From positions 1,116,001 through 1,180,000 of the forward strand of contig CAWDVH010000001.1 of assembly GCA_963805705.1 (NCBI GenBank): DNA of 64,000 nucleotides, given 5' to 3'. The stretch is from CAWDVH01 sp963805705 (lineage in GTDB: Bacteria > Actinomycetota > Actinomycetes > Streptosporangiales > Streptosporangiaceae). The notes below the pieces were generated by a model. The model worked only from the letters and a program-made list of their open reading frames with translations. It was not told the origin of the DNA and ran no database searches. The position numbers and the translations under genes are program-made. Numbering within the stretch: the stretch's first letter is position 1; each line of letters starts with the position of its first letter. Positions 53,918 through 61,532 of this stretch are shown in pieces.

Positions 53918-54285
53918 CGTCCGGGTATTTGTGGAGCCATGTGACGTGTTCGTCCTGGCCGCCCAGCTCCTTGCGCGCGGCCACCCACTCGGCGGCCAAG
54001 ATAACTTGTGGACTCAATGCAAACCTCCTGGCATGTGAGTGGGCTCCGGACGCCACCGTTACAGGTTGGACGGACATGCCGCCGGAACTCATCGCCCCGC
54101 AAGGTAACAAGGCGGCAGGCAGCCGAAGTCGCCGGCTTGCACTGCCCGGCTAGTGCACATATCCCGCGCCCTTATGGACCAAACTAGCAGGTCAGGAACT
54201 TACGGCCCGCGAAACTCCGCGACGCTGATAAAAACTCGGGGCACTCCCGCCCCGCCCGCCTAGCCGAACCCGGCGCCTGCGGATT
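53918..54285. other. 368-bp spacer with gene relic and repeat copy
   Basis: Holds the DUF899 N-terminal relic (53940-54017), about 220 bp without recognisable content that is A+T-richer than its surroundings, and the start of direct-repeat copy 2. Nothing else coding is supported. Confidence 0.6.
53940..54017 (-). pseudogene. DUF899 N-terminal fragment with intact ribosome site
   Basis: A TTG codon at 54017 follows a perfect AGGAGG (54024-54029) by 6 nt and opens LSPQVILAAEWVAARKEL then GGQDEHVT, which lines up with the N-terminus of the DUF899 protein at 55873-56544 (IVSAQEWEAARQRLLVTEKD). After about 26 codons similarity ends. The frame runs on to 53892 only. Confidence 0.65.
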
Positions 54286-54369
54286 TCACTGGCTGTCGTA
54301 CTCGTCGTGGCGGCGCCACCAGAAGCCGGTCTCGTTGCGACCGCGGGGCGCCCGGTCGAGCCACTGGTA
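54241..54369. repeat. Direct repeat, copy 2
   Basis: Partner of 53265-53393. Here the sequence contains the true C-terminus of the intact DUF899 gene and, beyond its stop, a stray copy of the hypB tail (GCACTCCCGCCCCGCCCGCC). Confidence 0.9.
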
Positions 54370-55053
54370 CATGCCCCACAGGCCGTCCAGCCCGCGCCCG
54401 TACGCCGAGTAGGTGTGGTACACGACGCCATCGTCGAGCGCGAACGCGCTCACGCCTGGCCCTTCTCGCCGGTAGGTCTCCCAGTCCGTTCCGACGATGC
54501 TGGCCGCGAACTCATCCAGCCCGGAGCTGTCCTGGCCGGCCGGCGGCCGCAGGTCGGCCCGGCGGAAGTTGTACTCGACCGCTCCCGACTCCCACTCCTG
54601 CCTGGTGTGCGCCGCCTGGAAGTCGTAGTTGAAGTCACTGCCGGACGACGACGCCCAGGGGAAGCTCCAGCCCATCCGCCGCTGGTACGCCTGCAGCTGC
54701 GCGAGCGGAGCCCGCGATACCGCGCAGAACGCCACGTCGTGATGCGCGAGGTGGACGACGGAGCCGTTGAAGCCGTCCGCGATCGCCGAGCAGGACGGGC
54801 ATCCGGCCGTGTACTCGGCCCCGAACATGAAGTGATAGACGAGCAGCTGCGAGCGCCCTGCGAACAGGTCAGCGAGGGAGGCGGTGCCCTCGTCGGTCTC
54901 GAACCGGTATTCCTTGCCGATGCTCACCCAGGGCAGCTCCTGCCGCCACCGCGCCAGCTCGTCGCTGCGCCGCGTCAGCGCCTTCTCGGCCTCGAGCAGC
55001 TCCAGCCGCGCCGCGAGCCACTGCGCACGTGTTCCGGTCTTGTGGTCGGTCAT
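54286..55053 (-). CDS. DUF899 thioredoxin-like protein 1
   Basis: 255 residues. Thioredoxin-like fold: WVSIGKEYRFETDEGTASLA, SQLLVYHFMFGAEYTAGCPS with the pair CPSC at the active-site position, HLAHHDVAFCAVSRAPLAQL, and a C-terminal GFWWRRHDEY. Members are annotated as AhpC/TSA-like or DUF899 with no proven role; redox or peroxide stress is plausible. Start ATG 55053, preceded by AGGAGGAGAG. It is one of two intact copies here plus two fragments. Confidence 0.9.
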   Translation of the reverse strand: MTDHKTGTRAQWLAARLELLEAEKALTRRSDELARWRQELPWVSIGKEYRFETDEGTASLADLFAGRSQLLVYHFMFGAEYTAGCPSCSAIADGFNGSVVHLAHHDVAFCAVSRAPLAQLQAYQRRMGWSFPWASSSGSDFNYDFQAAHTRQEWESGAVEYNFRRADLRPPAGQDSSGLDEFAASIVGTDWETYRREGPGVSAFALDDGVVYHTYSAYGRGLDGLWGMYQWLDRAPRGRNETGFWWRRHDEYDSQ

Positions 55054-55111
55054 GGTGCTCTCCTCCTGGTCAATAAACGAGCAGGGCGTAGCCCGCGCCG
55101 CCGATGGCGTC

Positions 55112-55876
55112 TCACATCGATGGCATGAGCCAGGGAACCGACGCGGGCGCGATGACGATCAGGATTCCTAGTCCGACGATCACTAGGGCCAGCGGCACAT
55201 CGATGGCGGCTCTGGCCGGCAGCACCTTCTGGCCGAGGACCAGGACGGTGATCACGGCCATCCAGGTGACGCTCATGACGCCCAGGGCCACCAGCATCAG
55301 CATCAGCCCGGCGCTCGACCCGGCGCAGCAGAGCCCGAACCCCCATCCCGACCGGGCGCTCTCGCGGCAGCGCCGGCGGAAGCGCTGCTTGAGCGGCGTG
55401 AGCTCATAGGCACCGGCCGCGATCACCACCGCGCCGGCGGCGACCGGCCCGTGCGGCCGGTACAGCGCATACACCGCGACGCCCACGAGGGCCCAGACGG
55501 CCAGGTAGGACCCGACGAAGAGCGGCACGGCGCGCACACCGCCGCCGGCCCGAGCGAGCCTGGTGACGGCCGGAGCCGCGCCCGGCAGCATCATCGCCGC
55601 CATCATCCACACCCACAGGGCGGCAAAGAACGCGAACGAGCCGAGCCGGGTCGCAGCGCCCATGTCCATCCCGCTCATCTGCCGGACCGCGACCACCCAG
55701 GCTGCGGCGGCGAGCCCGAGCGTCGCCGTCAGCGCGGCCGCCGTCGCGGCTGTCCTGGTCCCCGTCATGGCGCGGCTGTCTCCCGTCATGGCGCGGCTGT
55801 CTCCCGCCATGGCGGAGCTGTCCCGCGCAGCCTGCGGGGTCTGCTGCGCTGGCCCGCCGCCGGCGTGGGCGCTCAC
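55112..55876 (-). CDS. DUF2182 integral membrane protein
   Basis: 254 residues from GTG 55876, which overlaps the stop of the second DUF899 gene; later ATGs inside a 21-bp repeat are also possible starts. Six hydrophobic segments. The family motif is ALWVWMMAAMMLPGAAPAV, followed by a loop ELTPLKQRFRRRCRESA and WGFGLCCAGSSAGLMLMLVA with Cys-Cys. DUF2182 is a predicted metal-binding membrane family (Met and Cys rich). Coupling with DUF899 suggests a joint role in metal or redox handling. Confidence 0.88.
   Translation of the reverse strand: MSAHAGGGPAQQTPQAARDSSAMAGDSRAMTGDSRAMTGTRTAATAAALTATLGLAAAAWVVAVRQMSGMDMGAATRLGSFAFFAALWVWMMAAMMLPGAAPAVTRLARAGGGVRAVPLFVGSYLAVWALVGVAVYALYRPHGPVAAGAVVIAAGAYELTPLKQRFRRRCRESARSGWGFGLCCAGSSAGLMLMLVALGVMSVTWMAVITVLVLGQKVLPARAAIDVPLALVIVGLGILIVIAPASVPWLMPSM
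55761..55823. repeat. Three 21-bp tandem repeats inside the DUF2182 gene start
   Basis: Units start at 55761, 55782 and 55803; the first two are identical and the third has three changes. On the minus strand each encodes a seven-residue Asp-Ser-Arg-Ala-Met-Thr-Gly-type unit with its own ATG, so start choice and N-terminal length may vary. Confidence 0.85.
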
Positions 55877-56544
55877 GGGGCGTCGCCGTAGGCGTCGTGC
55901 CAGCGCCACCACGCATACGGCGGGGTCTGGGGGTAGCCATCGGGCGAGTCCTCCCAGTCCTCCTGGCGTCCGAGCGCGGTGAGGTCGAGATAGCTCCAGG
56001 TGCCTCCCATGGCCTCGTCGCCGCGGTTGTTGATGAAGTAGGTCCGGAACACCCGGTCGCCGTCGCGGATGAACGCGTTCGTGCCGTGCCATTCGGCCAC
56101 GCCGAAGTCGGCGTCGAAGCCGTCGGTCATGGTGTACCAGGGCATCTTCCAGCCCATCCGCGCCTTCACCCGCTCGATGTCCGCCTGCGGCGCTCGCGAG
56201 GCGAAGGCGAGAGTGGTGTCGCGGGCGTTCAGGTGGGCGACGTGGGCGACCTGGTCGGCGACCAGGGAGCAGCCGGGGCAGGCATGGTCGGGCCAGCCGT
56301 GCACGCCTGGCTCAAAGAAGGCGCGGTAGACGATCAGCTGACGGCGGCCCTCGAACACCTCGGGCAGGCTCGCCTTGCCCCCTGGCCCGTCGAACTCGTA
56401 CTCCTTCTCCACGGCCAGCCACGGCATCCGGCGGCGCCGGGCGGCCAGCGCGTCACGGGCGCGGGTCACGTCCTTCTCCGTCACGAGCAGTCGCTGGCGC
56501 GCCGCCTCCCACTCCTGCGCTGACACGATCGGAGGGGTCTTCAT
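55873..56544 (-). CDS. DUF899 thioredoxin-like protein 2
   Basis: 223 residues from ATG 56544 (MKTPPIVSAQEWEAAR). Same fold as the copy at 54286: KEYEFDGPGGKASLPEVFEG, QLIVYRAFFEPGVHGWPDHA followed by CPGC, HLNARDTTLAFASRAPQADI, and a C-terminal WWRWHDAY. It begins 4 nt within the upstream SDR gene's end (overlap 56541-56544) and ends in the DUF2182 start, so SDR, DUF899 and DUF2182 form one transcription unit. Confidence 0.9.
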   Translation of the reverse strand: MKTPPIVSAQEWEAARQRLLVTEKDVTRARDALAARRRRMPWLAVEKEYEFDGPGGKASLPEVFEGRRQLIVYRAFFEPGVHGWPDHACPGCSLVADQVAHVAHLNARDTTLAFASRAPQADIERVKARMGWKMPWYTMTDGFDADFGVAEWHGTNAFIRDGDRVFRTYFINNRGDEAMGGTWSYLDLTALGRQEDWEDSPDGYPQTPPYAWWRWHDAYGDAP

Positions 56545-57266
56545 GAGCTGACCAGCTCTGGTGCGACAAGCGCCGAGAGCTGACGCTCGAGCGCCTTGAC
56601 TGCGCCGCTGCGCCAGCTGTCGGCCACGGACTGCGACAGGGGATCGGGGAAGATGTCTTCCTCCCCGTTCTCCACCCCGTCGAAGATGGCTCGCGCGACG
56701 GACTCCGGGGAGGCCTTCGGTATGTCGAGGCCTCGGGACATATCGGTGTCCACCGGGCCGGTCAGGACGGCATGTACCCGCACACCCCGTCCGGCCAGGA
56801 GAGCGCGCAGCGATTGCGTCAGGGAGAACGCGGCCGCCTTGGAGATCGAGTAGGCCGGGATGAGCGGCAGGGGGGCGAAGGCGTTCAGCGACAGGTTGTT
56901 GACGATGGCTCCGCGGGAACCAGTCAGCAAGGGCAGGAAGGCCTGGGTGACGCCATAGGTGCCGAAGAAGTTGACGGCGAGGTGCTGTTCGAGGGCGGCG
57001 CGATCGCTGAGGTCATCGTAAAGCGCCAGGCCAGCGTTATTGATGAGGAGATCGAGAAACTCGACTTTCCCGGCCGCGACCTGAATCTGCGCCGCGCTGG
57101 TCACGTCCAGGGTCAGGGGCGTGACGCGCCCGTCCGAGTGGGCCAGGGGCTGGCGCGTACCGGCATACACCCGCTTGGCGCCCCTCCTCAGGGCTTCCTC
57201 GACCAGCGCCTGCCCGATGCCGCGATTGGCCCCGGTGACCAGAACTGCTCTGTCGGCGATCATCAT
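56541..57266 (-). CDS. SDR-family oxidoreductase
   Basis: 241 residues from ATG 57266 behind GGAGGG; an upstream frame would add 17 residues that lie in the operator region. Motifs: cofactor loop VLVTGANRGIGQAL, NNAG in LLINNAGLALYDDL, catalytic Ser in NNLSLNAFAP, Tyr/Lys in YSISKAAAF. First gene of the SDR-DUF899-DUF2182 unit; two palindromes lie directly upstream and probably control it. Substrate unknown. Confidence 0.92.
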   Translation of the reverse strand: MMIADRAVLVTGANRGIGQALVEEALRRGAKRVYAGTRQPLAHSDGRVTPLTLDVTSAAQIQVAAGKVEFLDLLINNAGLALYDDLSDRAALEQHLAVNFFGTYGVTQAFLPLLTGSRGAIVNNLSLNAFAPLPLIPAYSISKAAAFSLTQSLRALLAGRGVRVHAVLTGPVDTDMSRGLDIPKASPESVARAIFDGVENGEEDIFPDPLSQSVADSWRSGAVKALERQLSALVAPELVSS

Positions 57267-57277
57267 GCACCCTCCAT

Positions 57278-57303
57278 CTATAGCAATCATCTGATTGCTA
57301 TAG
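57278..57303. promoter_or_regulatory. Operator-like palindrome, 12-bp arms
   Basis: CTATAGCAATCA (57278-57289) and TGATTGCTATAG (57292-57303) are exact reverse complements around TC. It lies 12 bp before the SDR start and shares the GCAA(T/C)CA core with the two other palindromes listed here. Confidence 0.75.
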
Positions 57304-57309
57304 ATTATG

Positions 57310-57325
57310 GCAACCATATGGTTGC
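57310..57325. promoter_or_regulatory. Operator-like 16-bp perfect palindrome
   Basis: GCAACCATATGGTTGC equals its own reverse complement. With flanks TTATG and GTCAAGTC it closely matches the site at 58204-58219, upstream of the SRPBCC-ArsR pair, suggesting the same repressor. Confidence 0.75.
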
Positions 57326-57380
57326 GTCAAGTCCGCGGCCCGCGCTGCTGGCGGGGTCGGGCCTGGCGGTGATGCATCCC

Positions 57381-57728
57381 TCAGGACTGGGCCGCGCGCT
57401 CATCCAGCACGCGCTGCAGCCGGGCCAGATTGCTGTCCCAGTCGCGGGCCAGGGCGGCCAGGTAGGCCTGGGCGACCGTCATCGGGGCGGCGTTGACGCG
57501 GTATCGGATCCGGCGCCGCTCGCCTGGCTCGGCGAGGACGAGACCGGCATCGGCGAGCAGTTCGAGGTGCTTGGCGATCGCCTGCCGCGAGATCGGCAGC
57601 AGGGCAGCCAGGTCCGTCGCGGTCGACGGGCCGTGCGCGGCGAGGGCGCTGAGGATGCCGCGCCGCGTCGGTTCGGCGAGCGCGGCGAAGACCGCCTCCG
57701 CGACGGCCTCCGGGTCAGGCCGCGGCAT
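57381..57728 (-). CDS. ArsR/SmtB-type winged-helix repressor
   Basis: 115 residues. The helix-turn-helix shows ALAEPTRRGILSALAAHGPS, LAALLPISRQAIAKHLELL with the recognition helix, and the wing region GLVLAEPGERRRIRYRVN. No Cys metal site, so it belongs to the branch paired with SRPBCC (AHSA1) proteins rather than metal sensors. It overlaps the SRPBCC gene by 14 bp. It is the likely ligand of the GCAACC-type palindromes at 57278, 57310 and 58204. Confidence 0.93.
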   Translation of the reverse strand: MPRPDPEAVAEAVFAALAEPTRRGILSALAAHGPSTATDLAALLPISRQAIAKHLELLADAGLVLAEPGERRRIRYRVNAAPMTVAQAYLAALARDWDSNLARLQRVLDERAAQS

Positions 57729-58158
57729 CGAGGTAGCTGACGAGATCGCCGAGTTCCTTGCGCCATCCTTCGGTATTGCCGTGGTAAGCGGTCTCCAGCA
57801 GCCCGTCGGGCACCTGCGCGAAGCCGGACTCCACCACCGTCAGCCGCGTCCCCTCGCCGCTGGGCACGAGAGTGAACTCGACGTATGTACGGCGCGGATC
57901 GGCGTCCGGCAGGCCCTGGATGCGCCATGTCCAGGCGAACCTGCTCGGCGGTTCCGCCACGGCAATGGTCAGCGTCACCCGGTGGCAGCTGTCCTCCTGA
58001 TCCCACTCGACGTGCGCCAGGCCGCCGGGGCGCAGGTCCACGGTGGCCCGGTCGCCGAACCAGCCGCCCAGGCCCTCGGCGCTGGTCAGCGCGTCCCATA
58101 CCTGCACCGGCGGCTGGGCCAGCTCGATGCTCCGCTCGATCCGGTCCGGGATGGGCAT
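57715..58158 (-). CDS. SRPBCC (AHSA1-like) domain protein
   Basis: 147 residues from ATG 58158 behind GGAGG. A START/Bet v 1-like fold: MPIPDRIERSIELAQPPVQV, WDALTSAEGLGGWFGD, RFAWTWRIQG, VEFTLVPSGEGTRLTVVES and GWRKELGDLVSYLDA. Proteins of this type are usually cotranscribed with ArsR-type repressors, as here (14-bp overlap), and bind hydrophobic ligands. First gene of its operon; an operator-like palindrome lies 46 bp upstream. Confidence 0.92.
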   Translation of the reverse strand: MPIPDRIERSIELAQPPVQVWDALTSAEGLGGWFGDRATVDLRPGGLAHVEWDQEDSCHRVTLTIAVAEPPSRFAWTWRIQGLPDADPRRTYVEFTLVPSGEGTRLTVVESGFAQVPDGLLETAYHGNTEGWRKELGDLVSYLDAAA

Positions 58159-58203
58159 GACAGGCCTCCAGGGAGAGCAACCAGCTGACCGGTACACACT
58201 ATG

Positions 58204-58219
58204 GCAACCGGATGGTTGC
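58204..58219. promoter_or_regulatory. Operator-like inverted repeat GCAACC-GGAT-GGTTGC
   Basis: Six-bp arms, with flanks TATG and GTCGAGTC shared with the 57310-57325 site. It sits between the start of the SRPBCC gene and the end of hypF, so it can serve as operator for the SRPBCC-ArsR operon (autoregulation). Confidence 0.75.
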
Positions 58220-58225
58220 GTCGAG

Positions 58226-60580
58226 TCACCGGCCGGCCTGGCGGTCCCTGGCCGCCGCGACCACGGCCTGGCCCAGGCTGATGCCACCGTCGTTGCACGG
58301 AACCCGCGAATGCAGCAGGACGCGAAACCCCTGGTCCTCAAGCTGACTGACCGCCCGGTTCAGCAGCAGCAGGTTCTGGAACACCCCGCCCGACAGGGCG
58401 ACCGTGGTCAGGCCATGCCGCTGACGCAGCAGCCCGCAGGCCTGCGTGATGGCCGCCGCCACCCCGTTATGGAAGCGCGCGGCAATCATCCCCCGATCCA
58501 CGCCGGCGCCAAGCTCATCGCACGCCGCGCGGATCAGGTCCGTCCCGGCCACGACGAGCGGCCCACCGTCCCCGTCCCCGCCATCCGCAGCGCCGATCTC
58601 GATACCGGCCCGGTAGGCGCCGCGCTCCGCGGGGTCGGCCAGCTGCTCAAGCTCGATCGCCGCCTGGCCCTCGTAGTTGATCACGTCCCGCACGCCCACC
58701 AGCGCGGCCGCCGCGTCGAACAGCCTGCCCGCGCTGGAGGTGACGGGCGAGTTGAGGCCCGCGCGGGCAATCGACAGGACGTCACTCCAGCGGCGCCCGG
58801 CCCGCCTGGCCACCGGCAGCCCGTCCGGCGGCCCGCCCGGATACGCCGCGTCCAGGTAGGCGGCCGCCATCCGCCACGGCTGCCGGATCGCGGCGGCGCC
58901 GCCCGGCATCGGCACCGGGGCCAGGTGCCCGGCCCGCTCGAATCCGGCCAGGTCGGCGATCAGGAACTCACCGCCCCAGATGGTCCCGTCGCTGCCGTAG
59001 CCGGTGCCGTCGAAGGCCACCCCGATGACCGGCCCGCTCTCGCCGTTGTCGGCCAGGCAGGCGGCGATGTGCGCATGGTGATGCTGCACGCCGATCAGCT
59101 CGGCCCCGGCCAGCTCGGCCCCGGCCAGCTCCGCCGCGTACTTGGTCGACAGGTATTCCGGGTGCAGGTCATGCGCCACTACCTGCGGGTCGATCTCAAA
59201 CAGCCGCCGGAAATGCTCGATTCCCTCGGTGAACGAGCGCAGGGTCTCGACGTTCTCCAGATCGCCGATATGGTGCGACATAAAGGCATGATCATCAACG
59301 CCCAGGCAGAACGTGCTCTTCAGCTCGGCCCCGCAGGCCAGCACCGGACGAGCGAACCCGGCCGGGAATTCCAGCGGCTCCGGCACGTAGCCACGGGAAC
59401 GCCGGACCACCGCCGCCCGGCCGCGAAAGGCCCGCACTACCGAGTCGTCGGTCCTGACGTGGATCTCCCGGTCGTGGGTCAAGAACGCGTCCGCGATGCC
59501 GCCCAGCCGCTCCCGGACGTCCGCGTCGCGGAAGACGATCGGCTCATCCGAGGTATTCCCGCTGGTCAGTACGACCGGACGGCCGACTTCACGCAGCAGC
59601 AGGTGATGCAGCGGCGTGTACGGCAGCAGGACGCCCAGCTGCCGGTTCCCCGGCGCCACCGCATCGGCGACACCGCCGCCGCCCGCGCCGCCCGGCGCCG
59701 CGGTGCGCCGGGGCAGCAGCACTATCGGCCGCCCGGCACTGGTCAGCAGCGCCGCGGCCGCGTCGTCTACCTCGGCCAGCACGCGCGCCGCGGCCACATC
59801 GGCCACCATCACCGCGAACGGCTTGTCCTCGCGGTGCTTGCGGGCCCGCAGCGCCGCGGCCGCCGCCTGGCTGCGCGCGTCCACCGCCAGGTGATAGCCG
59901 CCCAGTCCCTTGACCGCGAGCACCTGCCCGGCCCGCAGCGCCGCGGCCGCCGCCGCGACCGGCTCGCCGCCCCGCTGACCAGCCAGCTCGGTCCCGGTCG
60001 CAGCCAGCAGCCGCAGCCGCGGGCCGCACGCCGGGCAGCAGACCGGCTGGGCGTGGAAACGGCGATCGGCCGGATCGCGGTACTCCGCGGCGCACAACTC
60101 GCACATTTCGAAACGGGCCATCGTGGTCAGGGCCCGGTCGTAGGGCACATCCCGGATGATCGTGAATCTCGGGCCGCAGTTCGTGCAGTTGATGAACGGG
60201 TAGCGGAACCGGCGATCAGACGGATCACCGAACTCGGCGAGGCAGTCGGCACACGGGGCGGTGTCCGCCGAGATCAGGGTCCGGCGCGCCCCGCCGGACT
60301 CGCTGGGGACGATGGTGAACACCGGCGAGCCGTTTGGGGGAATGTCGTGAGTGGTGACCCGTTCGACCCGAGCCAGCGGAGGAGCCTGCGGCGCGATCCT
60401 GGCCAGGAATTCCGCCACCGCCGCGGCCGGGCCCTCGACCTCGGCGAATACCCCGTGGGCGTCGTTGCCGACCAGGCCGCCCAGGCCGAGGCCGGTGGCG
60501 AGGGCGTAGACGAACGGGCGGAAGCCGACGCCCTGGACGATCCCCTCAACCCGGACCGCCGTCCGGACGCGCGTGGTCAC
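58226..60580 (-). CDS. hypF: Carbamoyltransferase HypF (hydrogenase maturation)
   Basis: 784 residues. In order: acylphosphatase domain (VEGIVQGVGFRPFVYALATG), two zinc-finger units (CADC ... INCTNCG and CELC ... CCPACG), YrdC-like domain (VLAVKGLGGYHLAVDARSQA, RKHREDKPFAVMV, TSGNTSDEPI), and the Kae1-like carbamoyltransferase with VQHHHAHIAACLA, GVAFDGTGYGSDGTIWGGEF and a late ALSGGVFQN. It makes the carbamoyl group that HypE converts to cyanide. Start GTG 60580, almost touching an AGGAGG, so the exact start is uncertain. It lies about 5 kb from the other hyp genes, on the opposite strand. Confidence 0.96.
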   Translation of the reverse strand: MTTRVRTAVRVEGIVQGVGFRPFVYALATGLGLGGLVGNDAHGVFAEVEGPAAAVAEFLARIAPQAPPLARVERVTTHDIPPNGSPVFTIVPSESGGARRTLISADTAPCADCLAEFGDPSDRRFRYPFINCTNCGPRFTIIRDVPYDRALTTMARFEMCELCAAEYRDPADRRFHAQPVCCPACGPRLRLLAATGTELAGQRGGEPVAAAAAALRAGQVLAVKGLGGYHLAVDARSQAAAAALRARKHREDKPFAVMVADVAAARVLAEVDDAAAALLTSAGRPIVLLPRRTAAPGGAGGGGVADAVAPGNRQLGVLLPYTPLHHLLLREVGRPVVLTSGNTSDEPIVFRDADVRERLGGIADAFLTHDREIHVRTDDSVVRAFRGRAAVVRRSRGYVPEPLEFPAGFARPVLACGAELKSTFCLGVDDHAFMSHHIGDLENVETLRSFTEGIEHFRRLFEIDPQVVAHDLHPEYLSTKYAAELAGAELAGAELIGVQHHHAHIAACLADNGESGPVIGVAFDGTGYGSDGTIWGGEFLIADLAGFERAGHLAPVPMPGGAAAIRQPWRMAAAYLDAAYPGGPPDGLPVARRAGRRWSDVLSIARAGLNSPVTSSAGRLFDAAAALVGVRDVINYEGQAAIELEQLADPAERGAYRAGIEIGAADGGDGDGGPLVVAGTDLIRAACDELGAGVDRGMIAARFHNGVAAAITQACGLLRQRHGLTTVALSGGVFQNLLLLNRAVSQLEDQGFRVLLHSRVPCNDGGISLGQAVVAAARDRQAGR

Positions 60581-60637
60581 CCTCCTAGTGTCGGTGATAG
60601 TCCTTACTCGGGTCGGGCTTGCGGCAAGGAGAGTCAC

Positions 60638-61531
60638 GTGGCGATGGCTGATGAGCTGGCCGCGGAGGCGGCGGAGGTGACCGCTTTCTGGCGGGATCTC
60701 GGGCTGCCCGGCCTGGTGGACGTGCACACCCACTTCATGCCGCCGAACGTGCTGGCCAAGGTCTGGGCCTACTTCGAGGATGACCGCTCGGGGACCGGGC
60801 AGGCCTGGCCGATCGCCTACAAGCTGCCGGAGGACGAGCGGGTCGCGCTGCTGCGCGCCTTTGGCGTGCGCGCGTTCGGCGCGCTGCTGTATCCGCACAA
60901 GCCGGACATGGCGGCCTGGCTCAACTCGTGGGCGGCGGGCTTCGCCGCCCGCACCCCCGATGCCCTGCACAGCGCCACCTTCTTCCCCGAGCCTGGCGCG
61001 GCCGGCTACGTGGCGCAGGCGCTGAGCTCAGGGGCCCGCCTGTTCAAGGCGCATCTGCAGGTCGGCGGGTACGATCCCCGCGATGAGCGGCTCGCTCCGG
61101 TGTGGGGGCTGCTGGCCGATGCGGGCGTGCCGGTCGTCGTGCACTGCGGCTCGGGGCCGACCTCAGGGCCGTACACCGGCCCGGCGCCCATGTCCGAGGT
61201 GCTCGCGCGCCATCCCCGGCTGACCATGATCATCGCGCATCTGGGCACGCCGGAGTACGGCGAGTTCCTCGATCTCGCGCAGCGGTATCCCGGCGTCTAT
61301 CTCGATACCACGATGGCGTTCACCGACTTCATGGAGCACCTCGCGCCGTTCCCGCCGGCGCTGCGGCCCAGGCTGGCCGCCCTGGCCGACCGCATCCTGC
61401 TGGGCAGTGACTTCCCCAACATCCCGTATCCGTACCTGCGCCAGCTGCAGGCCCTGGCCCGCCTAGATCTCGGCCCCGACTGGCTCCGCGCCGTCTGCCA
61501 CGACAACGCGGCCGCCCTGCTCGGCCTGTGA
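60638..61531 (+). CDS. Amidohydrolase-2 family protein
   Basis: 297 residues from GTG 60638 (AAGGAG 6 nt upstream); ATG 60644 possible. Metal-dependent hydrolase/decarboxylase fold with HxH in LVDVHTHFMPP, a Lys in LFKAHLQVG, VVVHCGSGPTSG, IIAHLGTPEYGEF and Asp in ILLGSDFPNIPYPY. Family members decarboxylate or hydrolyse aromatic and small acids (ACMS decarboxylase-like). It diverges from hypF; substrate unknown. Confidence 0.92.
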   Translation: MAMADELAAEAAEVTAFWRDLGLPGLVDVHTHFMPPNVLAKVWAYFEDDRSGTGQAWPIAYKLPEDERVALLRAFGVRAFGALLYPHKPDMAAWLNSWAAGFAARTPDALHSATFFPEPGAAGYVAQALSSGARLFKAHLQVGGYDPRDERLAPVWGLLADAGVPVVVHCGSGPTSGPYTGPAPMSEVLARHPRLTMIIAHLGTPEYGEFLDLAQRYPGVYLDTTMAFTDFMEHLAPFPPALRPRLAALADRILLGSDFPNIPYPYLRQLQALARLDLGPDWLRAVCHDNAAALLGL

Positions 61532-61532
61532 C

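Noticed and set aside
60581..60970. Upstream in-frame extension of hypF
   Set aside because: It overlaps the divergent amidohydrolase gene and has no acylphosphatase-like sequence before VTTRVRTAVRVEG.
58043..61531. A 1162-codon plus-strand open frame running antisense through hypF
   Set aside because: Only its last part, from 60638, is a recognisable protein (amidohydrolase). The rest is the reverse frame of hypF and looks like random GC-rich sequence.
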